From positions 1,364,001 to 1,428,000 of the forward strand of contig NZ_JAOQNK010000001.1 of NCBI RefSeq assembly GCF_025961315.1: a stretch of 64,000 bases of DNA, in the 5' to 3' direction. This stretch comes from Sphingobacterium kitahiroshimense. GTDB lineage: Bacteria; Bacteroidota; Bacteroidia; Sphingobacteriales; Sphingobacteriaceae. The position numbers and the translations under genes are program-made. Position 1 is the first letter of the stretch, and each line of letters starts with the position of its first letter. The notes beneath the pieces are model-generated. The model was given only the letters and a program-made list of their open reading frames with translations, did not search any database and had not been told where the DNA came from. Of the stretch, positions 22,946 to 32,258 are shown in pieces.

Positions 22946-25201
22946 ATGAATAATATTATTATAACAAATGCTAGGCAGAATAATCTCAAAAATGTTTCTC
23001 TTCAAATCCCGAAGCATAAAATAACGGTATTTACGGGTATATCGGGTTCAGGAAAATCATCACTCGTATTTGAAACAATTGGCGCAGAGGCACAACGTCA
23101 GATAAATGAAACACAGAATAGTTTTATACGTACACGAATGCAACATTATGGTATACCGGATGTCGATAAGATTGAAAATCTGAATGTCCCCATTATTATC
23201 AATCAAAAGAGAATAGGCGGAAATGCGCGTTCAACAGTTGGTACCATAACTGATATCTACGCGTCTTTACGATTGCTATTTTCTAGATTAGGTTCGCCAT
23301 TTGTAGGTTATTCTAATGTTTTTTCATTTAACAATCCACTCGGCATGTGCCTTAACTGCGAAGGTTTGGGTTATGAGCAAACTATTAATATTAATACTTT
23401 AATCAATAAAGAAAAATCCCTAAATGAAGGCGGAATTCAGTTTCCCACTTTTCAACCTGGAGGATGGAGGTTAACTAGATATACTTTGTCAGGATATTTT
23501 GATAACGACAAGAAAATAAAAGATTATTCAGATAAAGAATGGGAAATATTACTTTATTCAAAAGAACATAAACCTAAAAACCCAAATAAAGATTGGGGAA
23601 AAACAGTGAAATATGAAGGGCTCATACCACGTATTGAAAAAGCATTTTTAAAAAAAGATTCAAAAGAAAATACAACCCGAAAAAATGACCTTCAACACAT
23701 TACCACAAGCAGAATATGCGCAGTATGCAAAGGTAAAAGATTAAATAAAAAGGTACTCTCCTGTAAAATAAATGGTAAAAACATAGCCGATTGTACTGCT
23801 CTTTCAGTTGACGATTTAATGGAATTTATTCAATCGATAAACTCAAACACCTATGATATTATTGTAAAAGAGCTTATTAAGAAATTAAATAATATGATTA
23901 ACATAGGCCTGCAGTACTTAACCCTCGATAGAAAAACAGATACGCTTTCGGGAGGAGAATCCCAACGGATTAAAATGGTAAAAAGTCTAGGCAATAGTTT
24001 AGTGGATCTACTGTATATTTTTGATGAACCGAGCATTGGGCTTCATCCAAAAGATTTACAAAATATTACTTCCATTATTGAACAAATTAGAGATAAAGGT
24101 AATACCATTCTGATTGTTGAGCATGATCCAGATTTAATCAAGATCGCAGATTTGATCATTGATATGGGACCCGGATCAGGAAAAAATGGCGGTGAAGTTA
24201 TCTATAAAGGAACTTTTAAAGAACTTAAAAATTCATTAGGAAAAACGGGCTTATATTTTGCAAAGAAAACCAAAATTAAAACTGATCCAAAAATTGGAAA
24301 AGAATATCTAGAAATTAAGCAAGCAACCTTACATAACTTGAAAGGTATTGATTTAAAAATCCCTAAAAATATTTTGACAGTAGTCACTGGCGTTGCAGGC
24401 TCAGGAAAAAGTACATTAATCAGCAAAGTTTTGCCGGATTACTATAAAGATGCAACAATTATCGACCAGTCCTTATTTACAGCTAGTCCCCGGTCAAATT
24501 TACTCACTTACTTGAATCTATCTGATAAGGTCAGAAAATCATTTGCTCGAGCCAATCAGGTTTCTGATAAAAAATTCAGTAGGAACAGTGAGGGCGCCTG
24601 TGAAAACTGTAAAGGACTGGGCATGGAGCGGATAGACTTAGCATTTATGGATGACATTGAGCAAGTCTGTGAAGTTTGCTGTGGTTCCGGATTTAATCCC
24701 CAGGTATTGGAATATAAATACAAGGGTAAAAATATATTTGATGTACTGAACTTTACTATACCGGAAGCTATACAATTTTTTGATGATCAGATATACCTTG
24801 AAAAGTTTGAAATACTTTTAAAATTAGGCTTAGATTATCTCACACTCGGACAACGTATGGATAGCTTTTCTGGGGGAGAAAGACAACGTTTAAAACTCAC
24901 GAAAGAATTAAACAACACAAATAAAATCATCATTATGGATGAACCCAGTACAGGATTACATCCAAGTGATACGGAAAAGTTACTATCTCTTTTTGAGGAA
25001 TTAATTGAAAGAAATAACACATTAATTATAGTAGAGCATAATTTGGAAATTATTGCTCAGGCAGATTGGATTATCGATATCGGTCCGGGTGCTGGTAAAT
25101 ATGGAGGTAATGTTATTTTTGAAGGTACCGTAGAACAACTTTTAAAAAATAAAAAATCGTACACTGCCGAATATCTCAAAAAACATTTAAAATGGAAATA
25201 A
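22946..25201 (+). CDS. UvrA2-like ABC ATPase (excinuclease-related, DrrC-type)
   Basis: 751 aa, against about 940 for true UvrA. The shortening fits UvrA2/DrrC-type proteins that lack the UvrB-binding domain. Two ABC cassettes are present: Walker A GISGSGKSS (31-39) and GVAGSGKST (482-490), with signatures LSGGESQR (near 334) and FSGGERQR (near 641). Zinc-knuckle pairs CLNCEGLG, CAVCKGKR, CENCKGLG and CEVCCGSG are intact. Family members bind DNA and protect against DNA-intercalating drugs or UV. Divergent MarR control supports an inducible resistance role. The housekeeping uvrA is presumably elsewhere. Confidence 0.92.
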   Translation: MNNIIITNARQNNLKNVSLQIPKHKITVFTGISGSGKSSLVFETIGAEAQRQINETQNSFIRTRMQHYGIPDVDKIENLNVPIIINQKRIGGNARSTVGTITDIYASLRLLFSRLGSPFVGYSNVFSFNNPLGMCLNCEGLGYEQTININTLINKEKSLNEGGIQFPTFQPGGWRLTRYTLSGYFDNDKKIKDYSDKEWEILLYSKEHKPKNPNKDWGKTVKYEGLIPRIEKAFLKKDSKENTTRKNDLQHITTSRICAVCKGKRLNKKVLSCKINGKNIADCTALSVDDLMEFIQSINSNTYDIIVKELIKKLNNMINIGLQYLTLDRKTDTLSGGESQRIKMVKSLGNSLVDLLYIFDEPSIGLHPKDLQNITSIIEQIRDKGNTILIVEHDPDLIKIADLIIDMGPGSGKNGGEVIYKGTFKELKNSLGKTGLYFAKKTKIKTDPKIGKEYLEIKQATLHNLKGIDLKIPKNILTVVTGVAGSGKSTLISKVLPDYYKDATIIDQSLFTASPRSNLLTYLNLSDKVRKSFARANQVSDKKFSRNSEGACENCKGLGMERIDLAFMDDIEQVCEVCCGSGFNPQVLEYKYKGKNIFDVLNFTIPEAIQFFDDQIYLEKFEILLKLGLDYLTLGQRMDSFSGGERQRLKLTKELNNTNKIIIMDEPSTGLHPSDTEKLLSLFEELIERNNTLIIVEHNLEIIAQADWIIDIGPGAGKYGGNVIFEGTVEQLLKNKKSYTAEYLKKHLKWK

Positions 25202-25266
25202 AAATAATCGACTATAATTCCCTTTTATTTAACTCTTTGTATTCGTTAAAAACCCGGTGAAATAGA

Positions 25267-25302
25267 AAAAATAAAAGCCGCAATAATACGGCTTTTATTT
25301 TT
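25267..25302. terminator. Bidirectional terminator
   Basis: A perfect 14-bp stem (25267-25280 with 25289-25302, core AAAAGCCG/CGGCTTTT) around CAATAATA. It has A and T tracts on the two sides, between the convergent uvrA-like and pepF genes. Confidence 0.9.
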
Positions 25303-25318
25303 TGTTAAAATTTAATTC

Positions 25319-27193
25319 TTATTTCCCCCGTCTGCTTAGAATAGATTCCATCTCAGCCATGACTTTATTAATTTTTGCAATCGTCAAATCAAAAGGTTCA
25401 GAAGTATTCATATCCACACCTGCATCGACAAGAAGATCAACAGGATATTTTGTACTTCCCGAAGCTAAGAAATTCAGGTATTTCTTACGATCTGCATCCG
25501 TTCCACGCAGGACTTTTTCGGAAAGAGCTGTTGATGCAGTAAAAGATGTCGCATACTGATAAACGTAAAAGTTATAATAAAAATGTGGAATGTAAGACCA
25601 TTCTGATTTCACATTGTCATCAACGACACAAATATTTTGATCATGACCATAATACTTTTTCGTTAGAGCCAGATACATCGTATCAAAGTCTTCTCCAGTG
25701 AGTGCCTCCCCCTTTGCTACTTTATCATGGATCATATATTCGAACTCAGCAAACTGAGTCTGACGGAACAATGTTCCTTTTGCGCCTTCAAGATAATTTC
25801 CAAGAATAGCAAGTCTAGTTTCATCGTCCTTTATCTGCTTCAGCATATAATCATTCAATAACTCTTCATTTAAAGTCGAAGCCACTTCTGCAACAAAAAT
25901 TGAATAATCTGAGTTAGCATAATGTTGCTTCTTATTGGTCAAATAACTATGCATGGTATGTCCCAATTCATGAGTCAGCGTAGACATATCATTGTACTTG
26001 CCGTTATAATTCATGAGGATATACGGATGTACATCGTACCCAGAACCATTAGAATATGCACCTGACCTTTTTCCTTCGTTAGGATACATGTCAATCCATC
26101 TTTCTTCGAATGCTTTTTTGGAAACTTCTATATAATCAGTCCCTAAAGGCTTCAAAGATTTTAAAATATTCTCTTCAGCTTCTTCTACCGTATAAGATAA
26201 ATCGACTTTCGCAACCAAAGGAGCATAAAGATCATAATAATGCAGTGTATCCACTCCCATCATGCGTTTACGGAGGTTTAAATAACGATGAAAGGTCTTC
26301 AAATTTCCATTTACATTTTTTATAAGATTATGAAAAACATCTGTCGGAATATTACCGCCATCTAATGCCATTTTTAAGGTACTGTCGTAGTTTCGGGCTT
26401 TTGTTGCAAACAATGCCGCATTGATATTTCCATATAACTGCGCTCCAAATGTTCTTTGAAACTCATTCAGTTTACCAAAATAAGTGGCAAATGCTTTACT
26501 GCGAACTCCCCGGTCTTCACTCGCTCTATATAATGCAAAATTAGCAGCGTTAAGCTTTACGCGTTCACCGTTCAAATCGACCTCCGGATATGGAAACTCA
26601 GCATTTATAAAGGTGCTATAGATATTGGCAGCATTACCGGACATTAAAGAAGAATATGCCAATACTTTTTCAACTTCCTCAGAACCTCTATGGGCGCGTT
26701 TGCGAAGTAAATCTGTCAGGTAAAACTTATAAGTTACCAACGCTTTTTCTTTTGCCAAAAATGCGCTAAGCTGATTTTCTTTTAAAGTCAGCAATTCTGG
26801 TTCCAGGTATGAAGTCAAAGCGCCATATTCTGAAAAAAGCTGTTGCAATTCTTGATTCATCCCTGCATACTTAGTTACTCGGGTATCTTGATCAGCTTTC
26901 ATCGAAGCATAAGATGAGAGACGAGCCATATCCTTGATAAGCGAACTATTCAGCTCTAATGCTTGCAATAAAACGTTCGCAGATTGTGTAAGCTTACCTT
27001 TGTATGAAGCCGCTTCTTTCATCTTTTGTTGTAAACGTTCCTTTTCTGTTTTCCAAACGTCATCTGTAGCATAAAGATGAGACAAATCCCATTTATATTT
27101 TTCAGGTAATTCTTCGCGAACTTTCATCTGACTTACTGCAATTGTTGTTGAGAACAGCATCACCGTTGTGATCAATTGTGTTTTTTTACGCAT
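25319..27193 (-). CDS. pepF: Oligoendopeptidase F (M3B metallopeptidase), exported
   Basis: 624 aa from ATG 27193, which gives a signal peptide (MRKKTQLITTVMLFS...IAVSQ); a start 36 bases upstream would bury that signal and is rejected. The M3 zinc site is LTHELGHTMHSYL, with the third ligand Glu in the following helix (FVAEVASTLNEELL). The N-terminal helical PepF region (LPEKYKWDLSHLY) is typical. It degrades oligopeptides, and here the signal peptide places it in the periplasm, as in many Bacteroidetes. It is a single gene bounded by a shared terminator. Confidence 0.92.
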   Translation of the reverse strand: MRKKTQLITTVMLFSTTIAVSQMKVREELPEKYKWDLSHLYATDDVWKTEKERLQQKMKEAASYKGKLTQSANVLLQALELNSSLIKDMARLSSYASMKADQDTRVTKYAGMNQELQQLFSEYGALTSYLEPELLTLKENQLSAFLAKEKALVTYKFYLTDLLRKRAHRGSEEVEKVLAYSSLMSGNAANIYSTFINAEFPYPEVDLNGERVKLNAANFALYRASEDRGVRSKAFATYFGKLNEFQRTFGAQLYGNINAALFATKARNYDSTLKMALDGGNIPTDVFHNLIKNVNGNLKTFHRYLNLRKRMMGVDTLHYYDLYAPLVAKVDLSYTVEEAEENILKSLKPLGTDYIEVSKKAFEERWIDMYPNEGKRSGAYSNGSGYDVHPYILMNYNGKYNDMSTLTHELGHTMHSYLTNKKQHYANSDYSIFVAEVASTLNEELLNDYMLKQIKDDETRLAILGNYLEGAKGTLFRQTQFAEFEYMIHDKVAKGEALTGEDFDTMYLALTKKYYGHDQNICVVDDNVKSEWSYIPHFYYNFYVYQYATSFTASTALSEKVLRGTDADRKKYLNFLASGSTKYPVDLLVDAGVDMNTSEPFDLTIAKINKVMAEMESILSRRGK

Positions 27194-27471
27194 AATGTAT
27201 GTAAATAGTGTTCCCAATTTACAAAACATCTTTTAGATTTTTATAGCACCAACAAGATCAGTCCATAAATTTATAGTGTAAACCATATCAGATTATAAAT
27301 AAAGACACATAACATTAGAAGACGAATAATAATTGGAAACCGTTTACTCCAGCACAGTTTTTTCAAAAACGACTTCATTACCTAGATTTCAATAAAATAA
27401 ACAGATAAATTTTATTAAACCTGATTATCATCAATATGGTAGTAGATTATTTAATCAAAAGCAGTATAATT

Positions 27472-27870
27472 TCAGACTTGACACAAATCATCATTGTAAG
27501 TCCACGAATTTATTTTTTCTAACATAGAAGTGGGATTAGTTTTAGGAAATACGTGCACACCACCATTTCGTTTAAATTCTTTAATCTCGCAAAAATCTGT
27601 AGTAGCTGTATATCCAAAAAGCTTAATTGATGGAAATCTTGCCGATATTTCACTAGCAGCAGCTACGCCTCCCATATTTGGCATATGAAAGTCAATGATA
27701 CAAACTTCAGGTAACTCATCCTCGAATTCCAATCTTTTAATCAAATCTAGTCCATCACCGCAGATAAAGAAAAGATCAAAAACAGTATCTCTTTCGATGA
27801 GTAATTGTATCATATTTTGTTGAAATATACTATCATCTGTAAAAGCGAGTTTAATTGGATAATTCCTCAT
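27472..27870 (-). CDS. Stand-alone response regulator receiver domain
   Basis: 132 aa from ATG 27870; a GTG 30 bases upstream is possible. This is a CheY-like receiver only, without output domain. Acidic pocket residues are in FTDDS, phosphoacceptor Asp in VCIIDFHMPNMGG, switch Thr in FGYTATTD, and Lys in FPKTNPTS. The receiver looks like those of NarL-type (LuxR output) regulators cut off after the domain. No histidine kinase is adjacent. It may act by protein interaction or be a truncated regulator. Confidence 0.88.
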   Translation of the reverse strand: MRNYPIKLAFTDDSIFQQNMIQLLIERDTVFDLFFICGDGLDLIKRLEFEDELPEVCIIDFHMPNMGGVAAASEISARFPSIKLFGYTATTDFCEIKEFKRNGGVHVFPKTNPTSMLEKINSWTYNDDLCQV

Positions 27871-28277
27871 GTTTGTTTTTATTTCTATTAACTTATTCAC
27901 GACAAAATTACCAACGTTCCTCCAGCGACAATACCATTATATCTTCTTAAATTATCACATGAAGACCAATTTTAAATGGATTGATATTAAAAAGCTTGTG
28001 TTTTCATATCATCTTTTCAGTATAAAATATTGAGATTTAAAAAAGTGATCCTATTTTATCTGTATCTTAAACAAAGAGGGGCAGCATAGTTTTTAACTAA
28101 AAAATATTCTTTTGACCTTTTTTAAAGACCAACTTTCCTTACCTCTGTCAACTGGGATATCAATTATAAAATGTACAAGTTTTCGCATAAATGGTACATT
28201 TTATTCAGAACTTATTTGACTAAATTTGCTCATGAAACAATTGATTTTCAACACTTATCATCACTTATTTAATACCT
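27871..28277. other. Divergent intergenic region (0.4 kb)
   Basis: Upstream of both the receiver gene and the ankyrin lipoprotein. AT-rich; no gene or RNA recognised. Confidence 0.5.
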
Positions 28278-28940
28278 ATGCAACATCTTATCTTACTTTT
28301 TTCATTCATTTTCCTGAACTCCTGTAATAACCATATGAATACTCATCCACAAACGAACTTACTGGAGGCAGTCCAGAAAAATCAATTGCTATTCGTTGAA
28401 GAGGAATTGAAAAAGGGTGCAAACGTTAATTTAACTGATAAAAATGGAAAATCCTTATTACTGATCGCAACACATAATAATAACTTTGAGATGGCAAAGT
28501 TATTGGTATCTTACAAAGCAGATGTGAATCAACAAGATAAAATTCAAGATAGTCCTTTTTTATATGCAGGAGCGGCAGGACACCTAAAACTTGTACAGCT
28601 CTATCTATCTCATGGAGCTCGATTTGATGTATTCAACAGGTATAATGGAACAGCCCTAATACCTGCCAGCGAACGCGGACATCTGGAGGTTGTGAAATTA
28701 CTGGCCAACACAAAGGGATTTCCTATTAATCACGTCAATAGGTTAGGTTGGACCGCATTAATGGAAGCAGTAATCCTAGGTGATGGCACTCAAAAATTTG
28801 TCAACGTAATCCAAACACTGATTGATGCAGGTTGCAATATAAATATTGCTGATCATGATAAAAAAACCCCATTAGCACATGCTAAAGCCAAGGGGTATTC
28901 GGACATTGTTCAGCTACTAGAGAAAACGTCCAAAAAATAA
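28278..28940 (+). CDS. Ankyrin-repeat lipoprotein
   Basis: 220 aa. A short lipoprotein signal (MQHLILLFSFIFLNSC, lipobox LNSC, Cys16) leads to about five ankyrin repeats (residues about 28-215). Their consensus parts are clear: GANVNLTDKNGKSLLLIAT, GHLKLVQLYLSHGA, GHLEVVKLLA and NIADHDKKTPLAHA. It is expected to be membrane-anchored in the periplasm or at the surface and to mediate protein binding. In other bacteria ankyrin lipoproteins accompany catalases; none is adjacent. It is convergent with aconitase. Confidence 0.9.
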   Translation: MQHLILLFSFIFLNSCNNHMNTHPQTNLLEAVQKNQLLFVEEELKKGANVNLTDKNGKSLLLIATHNNNFEMAKLLVSYKADVNQQDKIQDSPFLYAGAAGHLKLVQLYLSHGARFDVFNRYNGTALIPASERGHLEVVKLLANTKGFPINHVNRLGWTALMEAVILGDGTQKFVNVIQTLIDAGCNINIADHDKKTPLAHAKAKGYSDIVQLLEKTSKK

Positions 28941-28977
28941 AAATCAGCTTATATCAAGTTTACTGAATATTAAAACA

Positions 28978-29015
28978 AAGAAGGGTTTGACTTTATAAAT
29001 AGCCAAACCCTTCTT
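28978..29015. terminator. Bidirectional terminator
   Basis: AAGAAGGGTTTG (28978-28989) pairs with CAAACCCTTCTT (29004-29015), a perfect 12-bp stem between the convergent ankyrin and aconitase genes. Confidence 0.9.
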
Positions 29016-29048
29016 ATATTTTACATATATAAATTGAAAAAATACGCA

Positions 29049-31823
29049 TTAACTGTTTTTTAAATAATCCCTTAAGACGTATTGTAAAATACCATTATTT
29101 TTGTAATATTCAATTTCAATAGCTGAATCCATCCGGGCCTGAACCTTAAATTCGGTTATTTTCCCATTCCGATGTATTGCTTTCACATCCAAAAGCTTAT
29201 GAGGTTTTAGATTATCCGCAATTCCTGTAATATCAAAAACTTCAGTACCATCCAAACCTAAAGTGGCGGTATTTTGTCCATCAATGAAAACTAATGGGGC
29301 AACCCCCATACCAACAAGATTGCTGCGGTGTATCCTTTCAAAACTCTCTGCAATAACAGCTTTTACACCTAATAAATAAGCACCTTTTGCCGCCCAGTCA
29401 CGAGATGAACCAGACCCGTACTCCTTTCCAGCCAATACAATCAGTGGTGTATGCGTTTTCTGATATTCCATAGCCGTTTCATAAACTGTCTTTACCTCAC
29501 CACTTGGAAAGTATATACTGAAACCGCCTTCTTGATCTACAATTTTATTTTTAATACGCACATTGGCAAAGGTTCCGCGCATCATGACTTCATGATTACC
29601 ACGACGGGAACCGTAAGAATTGAAATCAGCTTTATTCACACCATGTTCTGCTAAATATTTTCCTGCGGCACTATCTTCACGGAAAGAGCCTGCTGGCGAA
29701 ATATGGTCAGTTGTAACCGAATCACCTAAATACAGTAATACACGAGCACCTGTAATATCAGCCACTGGATCAGGATTTACCTGAAGGTTTTCAAAAAAAG
29801 GAGCTTCTTTAATATAAGTCGAACTTTTATTCCATTCAAAACGCTCGGCTAGATTTACTTCTAAATTTTTCCAGTCTTCAGAGCCATCAAAGATCACATC
29901 ATAGACTTCCTGAAAATCGCTTTGTTTGACACAGTCATTGACTGTCTGGACGATTTCCTCACGGCTTGGCCATATATCTTTCAGATACACGGGATTTCCG
30001 TTTGGATCGTACGACAGTGGATCATTTATCAGATCAACATCGACCCTCCCTACTAAAGCGTATGCAACCACTAGCATTGGCGACATGAGAAAATTCATTT
30101 TTACCTGAGGGTGTACCCTAGCTTCAAAATTTCGGTTACCCGAAAGTACAGAGGCCACCACCAATTCTCCTTTATCTACGGCTTCCGCAATATGCGGAGG
30201 TAATGGACCAGAATTTCCAATACAAGAAGTACATCCATATCCCACAGTATGAAAGCGAAGAGCTTCCAGATCAGTACTCAAACCTGAACGCTCTAAGTAC
30301 TGTGTCACGACTTTTGATCCTGGTGCTAGTGAAGTTTTTACCCATGATTTCGTACGCAATCCTTTTTCTATGGCATTTCTTGCCAACAATCCAGCGCCGA
30401 TCATAACAGCTGGATTAGAAGTATTGGTACAGCTCGTAATAGCGGCAATAACAATACTACCATCGCTCAAAATAAATTCCTGGTTTTTATATTTAATTCG
30501 AACAGCCTGCATTGTATCCTGAACAACCTCCATTGTAGAATCTGTATTTTTTGGAACTTTACCAAAAGTAAATTCTGTTCCAGAACCACCGTCAGCTAGC
30601 CATGCCGATTCTTTTCTCTGATTCGGAAGACTATAATTACGCTGGTATTCCTGTTGCAACAGATTAGCAAACTGGCTACCAAGATCCTTAGCCAAGATTT
30701 TATCCTGCGGCCGCTTTGGACCCGAAACCGTTGGTTCTAATGTCGATAAATCAAATTCAACAATTGAAGAAAAATTAATTTCTTCGTGACCAGTTCTCCA
30801 CAATAGGTTTTCTTTGCTGTATTCTTCTACGATCCTGATGTGTTCTGCTGTACGATTGGTTGTTTGCATGTACTCCAACGTCCGTTCGTCGATAGGAAAA
30901 TAAGTAATCGTACACCCGAATTCTGGAGACATATTAGCAATAGTCGCTCTATCCGTAACTGTTAAATGGTCCAGACCATCTCCAAAAAGTTCAACAAACT
31001 TTCCTACTACACCTTTATCACGAAGTACTTTAGTAATCGATAATACCATATCGGTAGCTGTACAGATATCCGGTATTTTCCCGGTCAATTTTAATCCAAT
31101 CACTTCCGGGCAAGTAAAAAATATAGGCTGTCCCAGCATAGCAGCCTCCGCTTCTATACCGCCGGCTCCCCATCCTACTACACCCAGACCATTCACCATA
31201 GGCGTGTGCGAATCCGTACCAACCAAGGTGTCCGGAAACAACCATCCCTCGCGTTCAATAATCCCCTTAGCAAGATATTCAAGATTGACCTGATGACAAA
31301 TTCCCATCCCCGGAGGAACTACGGTAAAGTTTTTCAATCCATGCTGTGCCCATTTGAGCAATTCATAACGTTCCTGATTACGTTGGTATTCCAGTTCAAC
31401 ATTTTTTCCGTAAGAATAATCTGTTCCATAATAATCCACCTGCACAGAGTGGTCAATCACCAAGTCCACTGGAATTGCAGGGTTGATCTTTTGACCATCT
31501 TTTCCATGACGTACATATTCAGCCCGGAGCGAGGCCATATCGACTACAGCAGGAACACCAGTAAAATCTTGCATCAGAATACGAGCTGGCTTAAAAGGAA
31601 TGTCCTTATCGACAGGAGCTGGTGTCCAGTTGATGAGTGTATGAATATGTTCGTCGGTAATGCTAAAACTATCGTAATTCCGCAGCACATTTTCAAGCAA
31701 AATGCGGATACTAAAAGGAAGATGACTTACAGAGCCTTCGGGAAGATTTTTAAGCGAACAATAATGATAGCTTTTCCCGTTTATACTTATTGACTTTAAA
31801 GATTTGGCGTTCGTTGTACTCAT
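29049..31823 (-). CDS. acnA: Aconitate hydratase A
   Basis: 924 aa, normal for the AcnA/IRP1 type (about 890-930). It isomerises citrate to isocitrate in the TCA and glyoxylate cycles. The three iron-sulfur cysteines are in AITSCTNTSNP and GYGCTSCIGNSG. The substrate-binding DSHTPMVNGLG and the domain-4 motifs YGSGSSRDWAAKG and ESFERIHRSNL are intact. The four aconitase domains are complete. It is a single gene with a good Bacteroidetes promoter upstream. Confidence 0.97.
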   Translation of the reverse strand: MSTTNAKSLKSISINGKSYHYCSLKNLPEGSVSHLPFSIRILLENVLRNYDSFSITDEHIHTLINWTPAPVDKDIPFKPARILMQDFTGVPAVVDMASLRAEYVRHGKDGQKINPAIPVDLVIDHSVQVDYYGTDYSYGKNVELEYQRNQERYELLKWAQHGLKNFTVVPPGMGICHQVNLEYLAKGIIEREGWLFPDTLVGTDSHTPMVNGLGVVGWGAGGIEAEAAMLGQPIFFTCPEVIGLKLTGKIPDICTATDMVLSITKVLRDKGVVGKFVELFGDGLDHLTVTDRATIANMSPEFGCTITYFPIDERTLEYMQTTNRTAEHIRIVEEYSKENLLWRTGHEEINFSSIVEFDLSTLEPTVSGPKRPQDKILAKDLGSQFANLLQQEYQRNYSLPNQRKESAWLADGGSGTEFTFGKVPKNTDSTMEVVQDTMQAVRIKYKNQEFILSDGSIVIAAITSCTNTSNPAVMIGAGLLARNAIEKGLRTKSWVKTSLAPGSKVVTQYLERSGLSTDLEALRFHTVGYGCTSCIGNSGPLPPHIAEAVDKGELVVASVLSGNRNFEARVHPQVKMNFLMSPMLVVAYALVGRVDVDLINDPLSYDPNGNPVYLKDIWPSREEIVQTVNDCVKQSDFQEVYDVIFDGSEDWKNLEVNLAERFEWNKSSTYIKEAPFFENLQVNPDPVADITGARVLLYLGDSVTTDHISPAGSFREDSAAGKYLAEHGVNKADFNSYGSRRGNHEVMMRGTFANVRIKNKIVDQEGGFSIYFPSGEVKTVYETAMEYQKTHTPLIVLAGKEYGSGSSRDWAAKGAYLLGVKAVIAESFERIHRSNLVGMGVAPLVFIDGQNTATLGLDGTEVFDITGIADNLKPHKLLDVKAIHRNGKITEFKVQARMDSAIEIEYYKNNGILQYVLRDYLKNS

Positions 31824-32258
31824 ATTGACACGTTTTGTTGGTACATAAATTTACTTAATTAACTATTGAGAAGCAAAACAAATAACAATGAATAGAATAT
31901 TAAGTTTTAATAGATTACTAAAGAGTAGAAATGTTAGACTCATTATTTAAACTCACAGTCGCATTTTCAAAATGAATGAGAAAAATATAAGATCTAGCCG
32001 AGTAGTGAAAAACTAACGATAATGTATGTTACATACTAAAACTGTACATAGTTGGGGATAATAAGAACCAATAATCTATCCTATTCGAAATTAAGACATC
32101 AATGCTTTAAACATGATTACAACTATGAAAGGAAAATGCACGCGAATAAACTGTTAGATGTAGGACTAAAAACAGTGAAAATATTTTAATTAACCTTACA
32201 CCTACAGAGAAGTCAAATACAAGTTATTATTTTATTCTTAACTTTCCGTTTTATTTGA
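31824..32258. other. Divergent intergenic region acnA-gltS
   Basis: It holds the acnA promoter and an isolated odd-centred palindrome GTATGT-T-ACATAC (32024-32036). No gene is seen. The palindrome could be a regulator site for either gene. Confidence 0.5.
31846..31878 (-). promoter_or_regulatory. Promoter of acnA
   Basis: On the minus strand TTTTG (31878-31874) is followed by 20 nt and TAAATTTA (31853-31846). This matches the TTTG-N19/21-TAnnTTTG Bacteroidetes consensus except for the last base, about 22 bp before the acnA start. Confidence 0.55.
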
